From: Clostridiales bacterium
GTDB lineage: Bacteria > Bacillota > Clostridia > Christensenellales > CAG-917
Assembly (NCBI GenBank): GCA_022009995.1
Contig: CP091734.1
Location: forward strand, 930,001 to 994,000
Length of the DNA stretch: 64,000 nt
Direction: 5' to 3'
A model generated the notes under the pieces. The model had not been told where the DNA came from and did no database searches. It worked only from the letters and a program-made list of their open reading frames with translations. Position 1 is the first letter of the stretch. Each line of letters begins with the position of its first letter. The translations under genes were made by a program, and so were the position numbers. Below are positions 19,801-27,605 of the stretch, in pieces.

Positions 19801-19980
19801 TACGGAATGCCCGTACTTGACGTTGCGGATTGCAAAAATATCTTCATCTTCAATTATGACTTAAAACCCGGTTACGCCGGCGTTGACAACCCCTTGTACA
19901 CTCGCGACAGCGGCGTGTATCTGTATCTCGGCAACGCGCAGGAAACGCTGCAAAAGTTCATTTCCGACATCGACGCGTAA
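16846..19980 (+). CDS. pntB: NAD(P) transhydrogenase beta subunit with three tandem domain III copies
   Basis: An intact 1044-residue protein. Residues 1-100 correspond to the small membrane subunit (PntAB; LLHTPLMSGMNALSGVTVLG, VVGGFMVTDRML) and 100-440 to the beta-subunit membrane part, so the whole proton channel (domain II, about 13 helices) is one chain. Three copies of the NADP(H)-binding domain III follow, at about 486-652, 679-845 and 879-1044. Each has PGYGMAIAQAQ, IHPVAGRMPGHMNVLL, VIGANDVLNPAA and GYAGVDNP. They are joined by linkers of Ala, Glu, Lys, Pro and Val (about 445-485, 653-678, 846-878). Known beta subunits carry one domain III. The copies differ at many synonymous sites, so this is not an assembly duplication. 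All three have NYDL where E. coli has KRSM before the GYAGV turn. Confidence 0.9.
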   Translation: MLSTLNSVITGALAMGNFGLEKAIYFQLILLGVFVVATLVGYKLISNVPTLLHTPLMSGMNALSGVTVLGALSASASLFKLGTAGIVLSAIFGSLAIALAMVNVVGGFMVTDRMLGMIAKKKAKGQPVIYAASAVAGAGLLAVICCMDVIAKGAGTSARDWVYLAMAIVLSLGVLLGIAMMGKVAYSKIGNRFSAICMLLAIILIIVYGNGTSHIAAVWTLYIGLALGTVAGIVLAKKVKMIQMPQMVALLNGLGGAASAIVGAFAMLGVGTGFDAFSTTTSALALAVGMITLIGSLVAAGKLHKILPQKPVVYKGHQAMTVGSLCLTLALIVVFAAIAALSGSGKIALGIDLKAFCGIMIALLFVISGFFGYIFAIRVGGADMPITISLLNSLSGVAGAIAGLAINDLLLVAVGGIVGASGLLLTQIMCKAMNRKLGAILLGGTSSNDNAQKTAPEKVEVKAEAKPAEVKKEVKAEEKPVVKTEINYAATLNNAKEVIIVPGYGMAIAQAQHLVKQLADKLTANGTKVKYAIHPVAGRMPGHMNVLLCEANVEYEDLFEMDDINPEFKTADATIVIGANDVLNPAANTAEGTPIYGMPVLDVADCKNIFIFNYDLKPGYAGVDNPIYTRENGVHLYLGNAQETLQKFIADMDKPVETTTEVKAEKTEAKPVEVKTETNYAASLNGAKEVIIVPGYGMAIAQAQHLVKQLADKLAAGGTKVKYAIHPVAGRMPGHMNVLLCEADVDYEDLYEMDDINPEFKMADATIVIGANDVLNPAANTAEGTPIYGMPVLDVADCKNIFIFNYDLKPGYAGVDNPLYSREKGVHLYLGNAQDTLQKFIADMDKPSEITLEKAEEEKPAVVEEKAEEKPAEKVENPAKLLRDAKEVIIVPGYGMAIAQAQHLVKQLADKLTANGTKVKYAIHPVAGRMPGHMNVLLCEADVDYEDLYEMDDINPEFKTADATIVIGANDVLNPAANTAEGTPIYGMPVLDVADCKNIFIFNYDLKPGYAGVDNPLYTRDSGVYLYLGNAQETLQKFISDIDA

Positions 19981-20000
19981 CAATCAAAACAACCGAAATC

Positions 20001-20030
20001 TGCCACCGTGTAATGCGGTGGCATTTTTTT
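20001..20030 (+). terminator. intrinsic terminator after pntB
   Basis: TGCCACCG / CGGTGGCA stem with a seven-base loop and seven Ts, 20 bases after the stop. Confidence 0.9.
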
Positions 20031-20076
20031 CGCATAAGTTTTCCGGCTTTGCACAAACTCCGATAAGGAGGCAAAT

Positions 20077-20490
20077 ATGAATCTTTTGAAAGAAGTAATA
20101 AAAAACTGCAACGTCGGCGTTGACGCAATCGACAACATCTGGGAAAACGTCAAGGACACGAAACTGCGCGAAACCATCTGGAAACAAAAAGTCAAGATAA
20201 TGGATTTGTCCGACAGGGCGTCCAAAGAACTCGGGGACGAGCCGTCCGCAAAAGACGGTACTTATCCCAACAAAATGGAAAGGGCAATGATGAAAGCCGC
20301 CGTAAAGATGAAATCGGGGCTTGACAAGTCCACGACGAACATTGCCGAAATGCTTATCGAAGGCAACAATATGGGCATTAACGACGTCGTTAAAACTTCG
20401 CATCTTTATCGTGAAGAAGACACGCCTTTTGCCGGCGAACTTATCAAACTTTACGACGCCAACGTCAAAGAGTTGCGCCGCTTTTTGTAA
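20077..20490 (+). CDS. hypothetical helical protein, 137 residues
   Basis: A GATAAGGAGGC site precedes the ATG. The sequence is strongly helical without membrane segments, and reads as a four-helix bundle: MNLLKEVIKNCNVGVDAIDN, KLRETIWKQKVKIMDLSDRA, KMERAMMKAAVKMKSGLDKS and FAGELIKLYDANVKELRRFL. This recalls ferritin-like bundles of the DUF2383 type, but I see no clear set of metal-binding Glu/His residues, so this is only a shape resemblance. It stands alone between the pntB terminator and a gene-free stretch. Function unknown. Confidence 0.65.
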   Translation: MNLLKEVIKNCNVGVDAIDNIWENVKDTKLRETIWKQKVKIMDLSDRASKELGDEPSAKDGTYPNKMERAMMKAAVKMKSGLDKSTTNIAEMLIEGNNMGINDVVKTSHLYREEDTPFAGELIKLYDANVKELRRFL

Positions 20491-20900
20491 AAATTCAAAA
20501 AAATCAAACCGCGCCGCAACAAACAAAACAACGCGTTAAAGTATTGTTTTGAGACGATAAAGCATGGATAATGGAAAATTATTATTATCTGTGCTTTCGC
20601 GCTAATGCCTTGCATTTGACACTGCGTGTCCGGTTGTTGACTATGTCCGCTGCGCTTGATTTTCGCAAATGCAAGCGCTTGCTTCTCTCTTTACTTGCGG
20701 GCAGCGCGTAGCGGTTCAGGACGTTGACGGACAAAATGTGACGTTAACGGGGCTGCTCGGCATAGGGTAGTTTTGAGATATATTGCGAAACGACACAAAG
20801 TGACTGCTAAGATAGACACGCTGCATAACGCAAGAAACGCAAGCGTTTTCCGAACACCAACCTTCGGTTGGGTTCTCTGCCCCGTAAGTCACAAACAAAA

Positions 20901-20930
20901 AAACGCACAACCAAATCGGTTGTGCGTTTT
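20901..20930. terminator. terminator hairpin beside the tRNA-Val 3' end copy
   Basis: CGCACAACC / GGTTGTGCG (20904-20926) with a five-base loop, flanked by A7 and T5. On the minus strand it directly follows the partial tRNA-Val copy, as the other hairpin follows the real tRNA. Confidence 0.75.
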
Positions 20931-21066
20931 TGTTGGTGGACGTTAACGGACTCGTTTAATAGCGGAACGGGCGAGTTTACTCGCAAAGTGGAGCGTCAGC
21001 GCGTAGCGGTTCAGGGCGACAGCCCGCGCAAATTTATTTGCGCAGAGGACGTTAACGGACAAAAAA

Positions 21067-21094
21067 ATAACGCAATCGTTTGATTGCGTTATTT
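21067..21094 (-). terminator. terminator of tRNA-Val
   Basis: AACGCAATC / GATTGCGTT with a GTTT loop lies immediately after the CCA end on the minus strand and is followed by a run of Ts there. Confidence 0.8.
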
Positions 21095-21170
21095 TGGTGG
21101 ACGTTAACGGACTCGAACCGCTGACTTTCTCCACGTCAAGAAGACACTCTACCAGCTGAGTTAAACGTCC
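21095..21170 (-). tRNA. tRNA-Val (anticodon GAC), CCA encoded
   Basis: On the minus strand a full cloverleaf folds: acceptor GGACGTT / AACGTCC, D-stem ACTC / GAGT with AGCTGGTA loop, anticodon stem TCTTC / GGAGA with loop TTGACGT (anticodon GAC, Val), variable AAGTC, T-arm AGCGG-TTCGAGT-CCGTT, discriminator A and encoded CCA at 21097-21095. Partial copies of its 3' end lie downstream. Confidence 0.95.
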
Positions 21171-21232
21171 ATAGCGAAGATTATATTACCACACAATTTT
21201 GATTTTGTAAACAGTTTTAAGGGGGAAATTAT

Positions 21233-21670
21233 TTATTTTCCGGACAAATTTTCAAGAAGTTCCGCCGCGTCGCCGACAAGTTCGACACAAGGGCGCTTTT
21301 TATAATAAGCGGCGGTGCGCGGTTCGGGCGTGGGGGAAGTGTCCGAAACGCCCAGAAGTTCCTTGCAGATAATGCTTCCGTTTTTTTCCTTGAAACCTAC
21401 CGCAAGTTTCTGGACAAGCGCGTAAAGTTCTGCCTTTTCCTGTTTTGCCGAAGGATCGGAGTAACCGTATTTAAGCCCCGCGACCATAAACATACCGCTG
21501 ACTGCGCCGCAGACTTCGCGCATTCTGCCCATGCCGCCGCCGAACGACGACGAGATGAGAGCAAGCGTTTTTTCGTCGATTTCAAGTTCGTCGGAAAACG
21601 CAAGAAGAACCGCTTGCGCGCAGTTGTATCCGTTTTTGAAGTTTTGCATTGCTTGTTCGCGTTTTGTCAT
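21233..21670 (-). CDS. C_GCAxxG_C_C redox-family protein
   Basis: An intact 145-residue protein of the family named for its conserved cysteines (PF09719). GYNCAQAVLLAF at the N-terminus, SSFGGGMGRMREVCGAVSG in the middle and further Cys (ICKELLG and RPCVEL) are spaced as in the family. It is a small helical protein thought to act in redox or electron transfer; the precise role is not established. ATG preceded by a short AT-rich stretch. It points toward the tRNA-Val gene. Confidence 0.85.
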   Translation of the reverse strand: MTKREQAMQNFKNGYNCAQAVLLAFSDELEIDEKTLALISSSFGGGMGRMREVCGAVSGMFMVAGLKYGYSDPSAKQEKAELYALVQKLAVGFKEKNGSIICKELLGVSDTSPTPEPRTAAYYKKRPCVELVGDAAELLENLSGK

Positions 21671-21845
21671 AATATCACCGAAAAAGAAGTTTAGTTTTGA
21701 AAATGATATGATAAATGCGGGTTTTTGCGATTATCAAATTAAATATATTATACAACTTTGCCGCCGTTTTGTCAAATGCGGGAAAAGTATTTAAGAAGAA
21801 GACGGCGCAAAAAAACTAATGCGGATAAAATTTCCTTGTAATATT

Positions 21846-21876
21846 ACTTAATATGTGCTATAATAGTATTCACTTT
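21846..21876 (+). promoter_or_regulatory. promoter of the OYE-family reductase gene
   Basis: A -35-like box in the TTGTAATATTAC tract, then TATAAT 17 bases further within GTGCTATAATAG, and a TCAGGAGAGA ribosome site before the ATG at 21906. Positions approximate. Confidence 0.65.
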
Positions 21877-21905
21877 GAAATTTATTCAAACATTCAGGAG
21901 AGATT

Positions 21906-23983
21906 ATGGCATACGAAATGTTGTTAAGCCCCATTAAAATCGGTAACATGCAGCTCAAAAACCGCGTGGTCATGGCACCGATGCTTATCGGTATGGGCGA
22001 CTTCGACGGTAAACCCACGGAGCAACTTATGAACTATTACGTTGAACGCGCAAAGGGCGGCACCGCTCTTATCATCACGGAAATCACGCGCGTCAACGAT
22101 TTTCACGGCGCGGCGGCGTTCGCGCAACTTTCGATGAGCAAAGATTCGCATATCGAACCTATGCGTAAATTCGCCGATCGCATACACGAGGCGGGCGGAA
22201 AACTTGCGGTGCAACTTCATCACCCCGGACGTCAGAATCTCGGGCTTTGCATCGGCACGATTCCTCTTCTTATCCCGTTCCAGAATATCAAATGCGTCAA
22301 AAAGCTTATTTTCAAAGTCGTGCCGAAAGTCGGGCCGAAACTTCTGGAAAAGCACTGGTGTCCGAAGGTTTATGCCCCGTCCGTTACGGAGCGCGCGAAG
22401 TTTGCCGACAGCAAGATGAAGGCTTTTTCGCATAGACAAATCGTCAACCTTGAAAAGGACTTTATCGACGCTGCCGAAAGGTTGCAAAAAGCGGGAGTCG
22501 ACGCCGTTGAACTGCACGCGTCGCACGGCTATCTTATCCAGCAATTTTTAAGCCCGTACACCAACCGTCGCACCGACGAATACGGCGGAAGCCTTGAAAA
22601 CCGCATGCGCTTTTTGCTGAATATTATTAAGGGCATCAAGGAGCGTTGCCCGGGTTATCCCGTTCTTGTTAGACTCACCGTGGACGAGTGCTATTCCTAT
22701 ATCGGAAAGCCCGGCGTCGGATACGACCTGAAAGAAGGCGTCGAAATGGCAAAACGCCTTGAAGCGGCGGGCGTCGACGCAATCGACGTATCGTCGGCGG
22801 GTTACGACACTTTCAACTACTGGCTTGAACCCACGTCTTTCCCCGTCGGTTGGAGAAAATATATGGCGGCGGAAGTCAAGAAGAACGTCAAGATTCCCGT
22901 GCTTGCCGCAAACCTTATCCGCACTCCCGAACAGGCGGAACAGCAACTTGAAGAAGGCACGCAGGACTTAATCAGTCTCGGTCGTCCGCATATTGCCGAT
23001 CCGTATTTCGTCAACAAGTGCGCGTCGGGACATCCCGAAGATATCCGCCGTTGCATCTGCTGCTTATACTGCATTCAAAGTATGGAAGAGCAGGCATTCC
23101 ACGGCAGTCATACGTTGTGTTCGCTCAATCCGTATCTCGGCCACGAGGGCGAAATGGACAAAATCACCGAAAAGGTCGGAAACGGCAGGCTTGTCGTAAT
23201 AGTCGGCGCGGGCGTAGCGGGGCTTATGTGCGCGGAAGTTTGTTAAGGCGCGGCTTCAACGTCACGATTGTCGAAAAAGAAGCGGTTGCGGGCGGACAGC
23301 TCAACCTTGCGGACAAAGGTCCCGGCAAAGACAAAATCGCGTGGGCAACGGAAGACCTTATGACGTCGGTAACAAAACTCGGCGTGAATATTAAATTCAA
23401 TACGGAAGCGACCGTCGAAATGCTGAAAGAGATGAATCCTTACGCGGTCGTTATCGCAACGGGCGGCGTGGCGATTAAGCCGAAGTCCATAAAAGGCATC
23501 GACAACAATAACGTTTGCACGTCAACCGAGATTTTGTCGGGCGCGGTCAAACTTGAAAACAAACAGGTTGTCGTCGCCGGCAGCGGTATGACGGGGCTTG
23601 AAACGTCGGAATATCTGTGCAAAGACGGCAATCACGTTACCGTGGTCGAGGGCAAAAACCAAATCGCGCCCGGTATGTGGTTCCAGCACGTTGACGACGC
23701 AATGCAAAAACTTTCAAAGTACGACACCAGATTCGTTACCGGCAAAATGCTTGTCGAAATCAACGAAAAAGGCGTGGTCGTCGAAGATACGAAAACCAAA
23801 AACAGAAGCGAAATTCCTTGCGACAACGTCGTTATCAGTCTGGGCGTAAGAAGCGACAACAAACTTTACAAAGACGCGAAAGATATGTTTGAAAGAATTT
23901 ACGTCATCGGCGACGCCGATAAGACGGGACGTATCGCAAGCGCAACGAAGGAAGCGTTTGAAACCGCTTTGAAAATCAAATAA
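21906..23983 (+). CDS. 2,4-dienoyl-CoA reductase / enoate reductase-type Fe-S flavoenzyme (one frame break)
   Basis: About 692 residues after bridging one break near 23240. Residues 1-370 form the Old-Yellow-Enzyme TIM barrel with FMN (AVELHASHGYLIQQFLSP, YTNRRTDEYGGS). A [4Fe-4S] motif follows (Cys383, 386, 389 and 405 in CICCLYC and HTLCSLNP). The C-terminal half has two dinucleotide folds: VVIVGAGVAGL for FAD, and VVVAGSGMTGLETSEYL for NAD(P)H. This is the trimodular layout of enoate and 2,4-dienoyl-CoA reductases and of BaiCD/BaiH-like bile-acid or phenylacrylate reductases in anaerobes. The break lies exactly in the FAD fold. It appears co-transcribed with the P1 peptidase five bases later. 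Confidence 0.85.
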
Positions 23984-23988
23984 GAAGT

Positions 23989-24931
23989 ATGCTTGATAAG
24001 TTCAAAATCGGTCATTTCACCGACGAAACAAACGGAACGGGGGTTACCGCGATTATTTGCGAAGACGGCGCAGTCGGCGGCGTCAGCGTCCGCGGCGCAG
24101 CGCCCGCAACGCGCGAAACCGACCTGCTTTCGCCCGAAAAAACCGTCGAAAAGGTAAACGCGGTCGTGCTGTCGGGCGGCAGTGCGTTCGGGCTGGAAGC
24201 GTCATGCGGCGTTATGCAGTATCTTTCGGAACAGGGCAAAGGCTTTAAGGTCGGGAAACAAGTCGTGCCCATTGTCGTCGGTGCGTCGATTTGATTTGGA
24301 ATACAAGAACTTTGCGTTTCCCGATAAGGCGGCGGGATACAGTGCCGCGAAAAACGCCAAAGAAAACGATTTTTCTTCCGGCAATATCGGTGCGGGGACG
24401 GGCGCGACTGTCGGCAAACTTTTGGGGATGGAATGTGCCGCAAAGGCGGGGCTCGGCGTTGCAAGCGTGACGATCAACGGCGCGGAAGTCGCGGTTATAT
24501 CGGTCGTGAACGCATTGGGTGACGTCGTGGACAACGGCAAAATCATTGCGGGCATCAAATCTCCCGACGGAAGTTTCCTGGACAGTCTGAAAGTTTTCAC
24601 GGCGGGCGCGGTCGGACAACACGGCGCAAATACCACGATAGGGTGCGTCCTTACGAACGCGAAAATCACGAAAGTTCAGGCAAACCGCCTTGCGGATCTT
24701 GCACACGACGGGCTTGCGCGGGCAATTTCCCCATCGCATACGAACTTTGACGGCGACGCATATTTCGCGCTTGCCTCAAACGAAAAAAGTATCGAGTTCA
24801 ATATCCTTACCGCGCTTGTGCCGCAACTTACCGAAAAGTCGATACACGCGGCGGTTACGGGACAAAGTAACTTGACGCAAAAGAAAACGGATAAACTTAT
24901 CTTCGGCATTTTCCAGAAAATGTGGAAGTAA
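23989..24931 (+). CDS. P1-family (S58/DmpA-like) peptidase (one frame break)
   Basis: About 314 residues after bridging a break near 24290, where a T run appears two bases short. The fold signatures are FTDETNGTGVTAI at the N-terminus, VNAVVLSGGSAFGLEA, GAGTGATVGK and GANTTIGCVLTNA, matching the L-aminopeptidase/D-esterase (DmpA) and beta-aminopeptidase family of self-processing N-terminal nucleophile hydrolases. The NTTIG segment is at the family's autocleavage area. Substrates are short peptides, amides or D-esters. It lies between the reductase and the MscS gene with short gaps, so all three are probably one transcript. Confidence 0.8.
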
Positions 24932-24943
24932 CGAAAAGGTACT

Positions 24944-25759
24944 ATGACTGAATTTGAAAAAATCTTAATCGAATTCTTTACGGGGGACGGTATGACGATT
25001 GCGCGTACCGTCGCCGTGTTTATTTTCGGGTTGCTTGCGGTGAAGCTCATACTGCTTATCGTGAACAAACTTTCGGTGCGCGCGCACATCGACAAAACCA
25101 TTTCAAGTTTCGTGTTGTCGGTCGTGGGCGTTTTGCTTTATTTCGGCTTATTGCTGCTGACGGGCAAATCGGCGGGGATTTCGACGGCGAGTTTCGTCGC
25201 GCTTATTTCGGCTGCCGGGCTTGCGATATCCCTTGCGCTCAAAGACAGTTTAAGCAACCTTGCAAACGGATTTATTATTCTCGGAAGCAAGCCTTTCGTC
25301 GTGGGCGATTACGTTGCGGTAAACGGTGTTGAAGGCACGGTGAAATCAATCGGGTTTTTCAACACGAAACTTGTGACCTACGACAATCAGATAATCACTT
25401 TGCCCAACTCTTCGCTTATCGGCAGCGGCGTGGTGAATTACAGTACGAATCCGACGAGAAGGGTTGTTTGCAGACTGCGCTTTTCATACGACGAGGACGT
25501 CGAAAAGGTCAGAAAGATTATGCTTGACGTCGCCCGCGGCAGGAATGAGATTTTGTCGTCGCCCGAGCCGAGCGTGGTTGTTGAAGACTACACCGACAGC
25601 GCGATTTTAATCACTCTTCGCTGCTGGGTGCCTACCGAGTATTATTGGGACGCGCTTTACATTTTGAACGAAGAAATTGTCAAGTCTTTGAAAGAAAACG
25701 GCGTTGCCGTTACGACGAATAAACTTGCCGTAAAGGTTGTCGGAGATAACAAACAATGA
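24944..25759 (+). CDS. MscS-family mechanosensitive channel
   Basis: An intact 271-residue protein. Three hydrophobic helices (about 20-40, 50-75, 85-115) are followed by the pore helix and beta domain: LAISLALKDSLSNLANGF (the MscS pore-lining helix and hinge), then KPFVVGDYVAVNGVEGTVKSIG, then IITLPNSSLIGSGVVNYS. It releases ions and osmolytes under membrane tension. It is the first of a run of genes joined by ATGA overlaps leading to dgt. Confidence 0.9.
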   Translation: MTEFEKILIEFFTGDGMTIARTVAVFIFGLLAVKLILLIVNKLSVRAHIDKTISSFVLSVVGVLLYFGLLLLTGKSAGISTASFVALISAAGLAISLALKDSLSNLANGFIILGSKPFVVGDYVAVNGVEGTVKSIGFFNTKLVTYDNQIITLPNSSLIGSGVVNYSTNPTRRVVCRLRFSYDEDVEKVRKIMLDVARGRNEILSSPEPSVVVEDYTDSAILITLRCWVPTEYYWDALYILNEEIVKSLKENGVAVTTNKLAVKVVGDNKQ

Positions 25760-26343
25760 AAAAACGCACTTTAATTATCATATTTTTACTGTTAACGTTG
25801 CTTATTGCGTTTTCGACGTCGGGCGTTGCGTATGCGGCGGACGGCGCGGCGAACGAAACGAACACGGAAGTCAAGTTTTCTGACGACGATTTAATCAAGC
25901 TTATCGCAACGTACTGCGCGTTCGGTCTGTCGATTATCGTCGGAATTCCGCTTATCAAAACCGTCAACAGAAGGAAGAAACAAGGCTACGTCAACAGCCT
26001 TGCGGAAGAAACCGAGTACGTCGCAAAACAGGTGCGCGCGCTTTACGAAAGTCGCGACAAGGAAAAGTCGAAAAGAGAAATTTTGAAGTTTTCGATTAAG
26101 GTTACGGCGGTTGCCGACCACGCGCTGACGACTTACACCGAAAAGCAAATACAAGGTTATTACGAACTGTACGAATGCTTGTCCGACATCAACGCAAAAC
26201 TTCTTGCGCTTGAAAAAGTCAAGGATGACAAGGAAGAGTACGACAAGGAATTTCTGCTTATCGTCGACGCCGCCGAAAGCGTCGCGGAAAAGGCGAAACT
26301 CCTAAAACAAAATGCAGAAATCATTGAAAGGTACAACAAATGA
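25756..26343 (+). CDS. secreted or membrane protein of unknown function, coiled coil
   Basis: 195 residues, starting inside the MscS stop (ATGA overlap). A signal-peptide-like N-terminus (TLIIIFLLLTLLIAFS, then AYAADG) is followed by a second helix (about 50-70), then a long charged helical region (about 80-195) rich in Glu and Lys that looks like a coiled coil facing the cytoplasm. I do not recognise the family. Its position between the channel and a DUF896 protein, with overlaps at both ends, indicates tight co-translation. Confidence 0.7.
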   Translation: MKKRTLIIIFLLLTLLIAFSTSGVAYAADGAANETNTEVKFSDDDLIKLIATYCAFGLSIIVGIPLIKTVNRRKKQGYVNSLAEETEYVAKQVRALYESRDKEKSKREILKFSIKVTAVADHALTTYTEKQIQGYYELYECLSDINAKLLALEKVKDDKEEYDKEFLLIVDAAESVAEKAKLLKQNAEIIERYNK

Positions 26344-26543
26344 TTGACATCGAAAGGCTGAATTATCTGGCAAAAAAATCCAAAATCGAAGGGCTTACCG
26401 ACGAAGAAAAAGCCGAGCAAGCCGCAATTCGCCGCGAGTATATCGACAGCGTAAAGGCGTCGTTGAAAGCGCAACTCGACAACACCTATATCGTTGACGA
26501 AAACGGCGAAAAACACAAAGTTCAACCAAAGAAAAAACAATGA
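26340..26543 (+). CDS. DUF896-family small protein
   Basis: 67 residues, overlapping the previous stop by four bases. The sequence IERLNYLAKKSKIEGLTDEE followed by AAIRREYIDSVKASLKAQLD is the helical hairpin of DUF896 (YnzC-like, PF05979), small Firmicutes proteins of unknown function linked in Bacillus to the SOS-regulated yneA operon. The tail is Lys-rich. It overlaps dgt by four bases. Confidence 0.85.
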   Translation: MIDIERLNYLAKKSKIEGLTDEEKAEQAAIRREYIDSVKASLKAQLDNTYIVDENGEKHKVQPKKKQ

Positions 26544-27547
26544 GCAACGACATTAAGGACGTAACGTACGAAATCGAGGACAATTACCTTAGCCCCTACG
26601 CGTTTAAAAGTCGCGACACGGCGGGAAGGGTTACTCCTGTCGAAGAATGCAAAATCCGCACGGAGTTTCAGCGCGACCGCGACAGAATTATTCACTGCAA
26701 AGCGTTCAGACGACTGAAACACAAGACGCAGGTTTTCCTGTCGCCCGAAGGCGATCATTACAGAACGCGCCTTACGCACACCCTCGAAGTGTCGCAAATC
26801 GCAAGGACGGTCGGGCGCGCGATAAGGCTCAACGAAGACCTTATCGAGGCAATCGCAATGGGACACGACCTCGGGCATACCCCGTTCGGACACGCAGGCG
26901 AGCGCACCCTGAACGAATTGACGAACGGTCGTTTCGCACAACGAACAAAGCGTACGCGTCTGCGAAGTGTTGGAAAAACTCAATCTCACGGCGGAAGTGC
27001 TGGACGGAATCAGGGAACACCGCATCGACGGCAATCCGAAAACGCTGGAAGGGAAAGTCGTGGGATACGCCGACCGCATCGCCTACGTCAATCACGATAT
27101 CGACGACGGCATACGCGCCGGGCTTATCGCGGAAGAAAGCCTGCCCGAAGAATGTATAAGCGTTCTCGGTCGCACCCACCGCGACAGAATCAACAATCTT
27201 GTATATAATCTCGTCGAGAACAGCGCGGGCAAACCGTATATTACGCTGTCGGACGAGTTCGAGCGTGCGCTTGACGGGCTGCGCTCTTATATGTTCGCAA
27301 ACCTTTATACTCAGTCGGAAGCGAAGTATGAAGAAGTGAAAGCAAAACGACTTATCGAAAGCCTTTTCGATTATTTCGTAAAAACCCCGACGAACTTCCC
27401 GACCTTTATAAAAATCTGTTGTCGGAATACGGCGTGCAGACCGTCGTGTGCGATTATATCGCCGCAATGAGCGACCGCTACGCCGTCAAAGTTTTCTCGG
27501 ACATCTATATTCCGAAAGGCTGGCAAGAAAAATCGCGCGAGTTTTAG
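26540..27547 (+). CDS. dgt: dGTP triphosphohydrolase (two frame breaks)
   Basis: About 336 residues after bridging breaks near 26935 and 27395. The HD-domain metal ligands are present in RLTHTLEVSQIART and MGHDLGHTPFGHAGE, and the EFQRDRDRIIHCKAFRRLKH opening is diagnostic of the dGTPase family. The enzyme hydrolyses dGTP to deoxyguanosine and triphosphate, lowering dNTP pools. In many Clostridia it sits directly before dnaG and rpoD, as here. The first break follows NELTNG and is repaired by lengthening a T run; the second falls in a run of As near KTP. ATGA overlap with DUF896. Confidence 0.85.
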
Positions 27548-27605
27548 GAATTATCGATTTTTTGACGAATAATAAATTGTAAACGTTTTGAGCGTTTGAG
27601 GTTAT

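Larger units (their letters stand above)
20491..21094. repeat. gene-free stretch of small hairpins and tRNA-Val 3' end copies
   Basis: No coding sequence is convincing here. Short perfect inverted repeats recur: AATGC-CTT-GCATT (20604-20616), GACAC-TGC-GTGTC (20618-20630), GCAAGCGCTTGC (20671-20682), AAACGC-AA-GCGTTT (20835-20848), CCAACC-TTC-GGTTGG (20857-20871), GCGAG-TTTA-CTCGC (20971-20984), GGGC-GACA-GCCC (21014-21025) and GCGCAAAT-TT-ATTTGCGC (21026-21043). A 21-base exact copy of the tRNA-Val 3' end including CCA lies at 20934-20954, with shorter or degenerate copies near 21047-21060 and 20720-20750. The phrase AGCGCGTAGCGGTTCAG occurs twice (about 20702 and 20999). Confidence 0.7.

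Noticed and set aside
18300..19980. Assembly duplication as the cause of the triple domain III
   Set aside because: The three copies differ at many third codon positions and in their linkers, while collapsed or duplicated assembly would give identical copies.
20491..21094. CRISPR array in the hairpin-rich region
   Set aside because: Repeats differ in sequence and spacing, with no regular repeat-spacer pattern and no cas genes.
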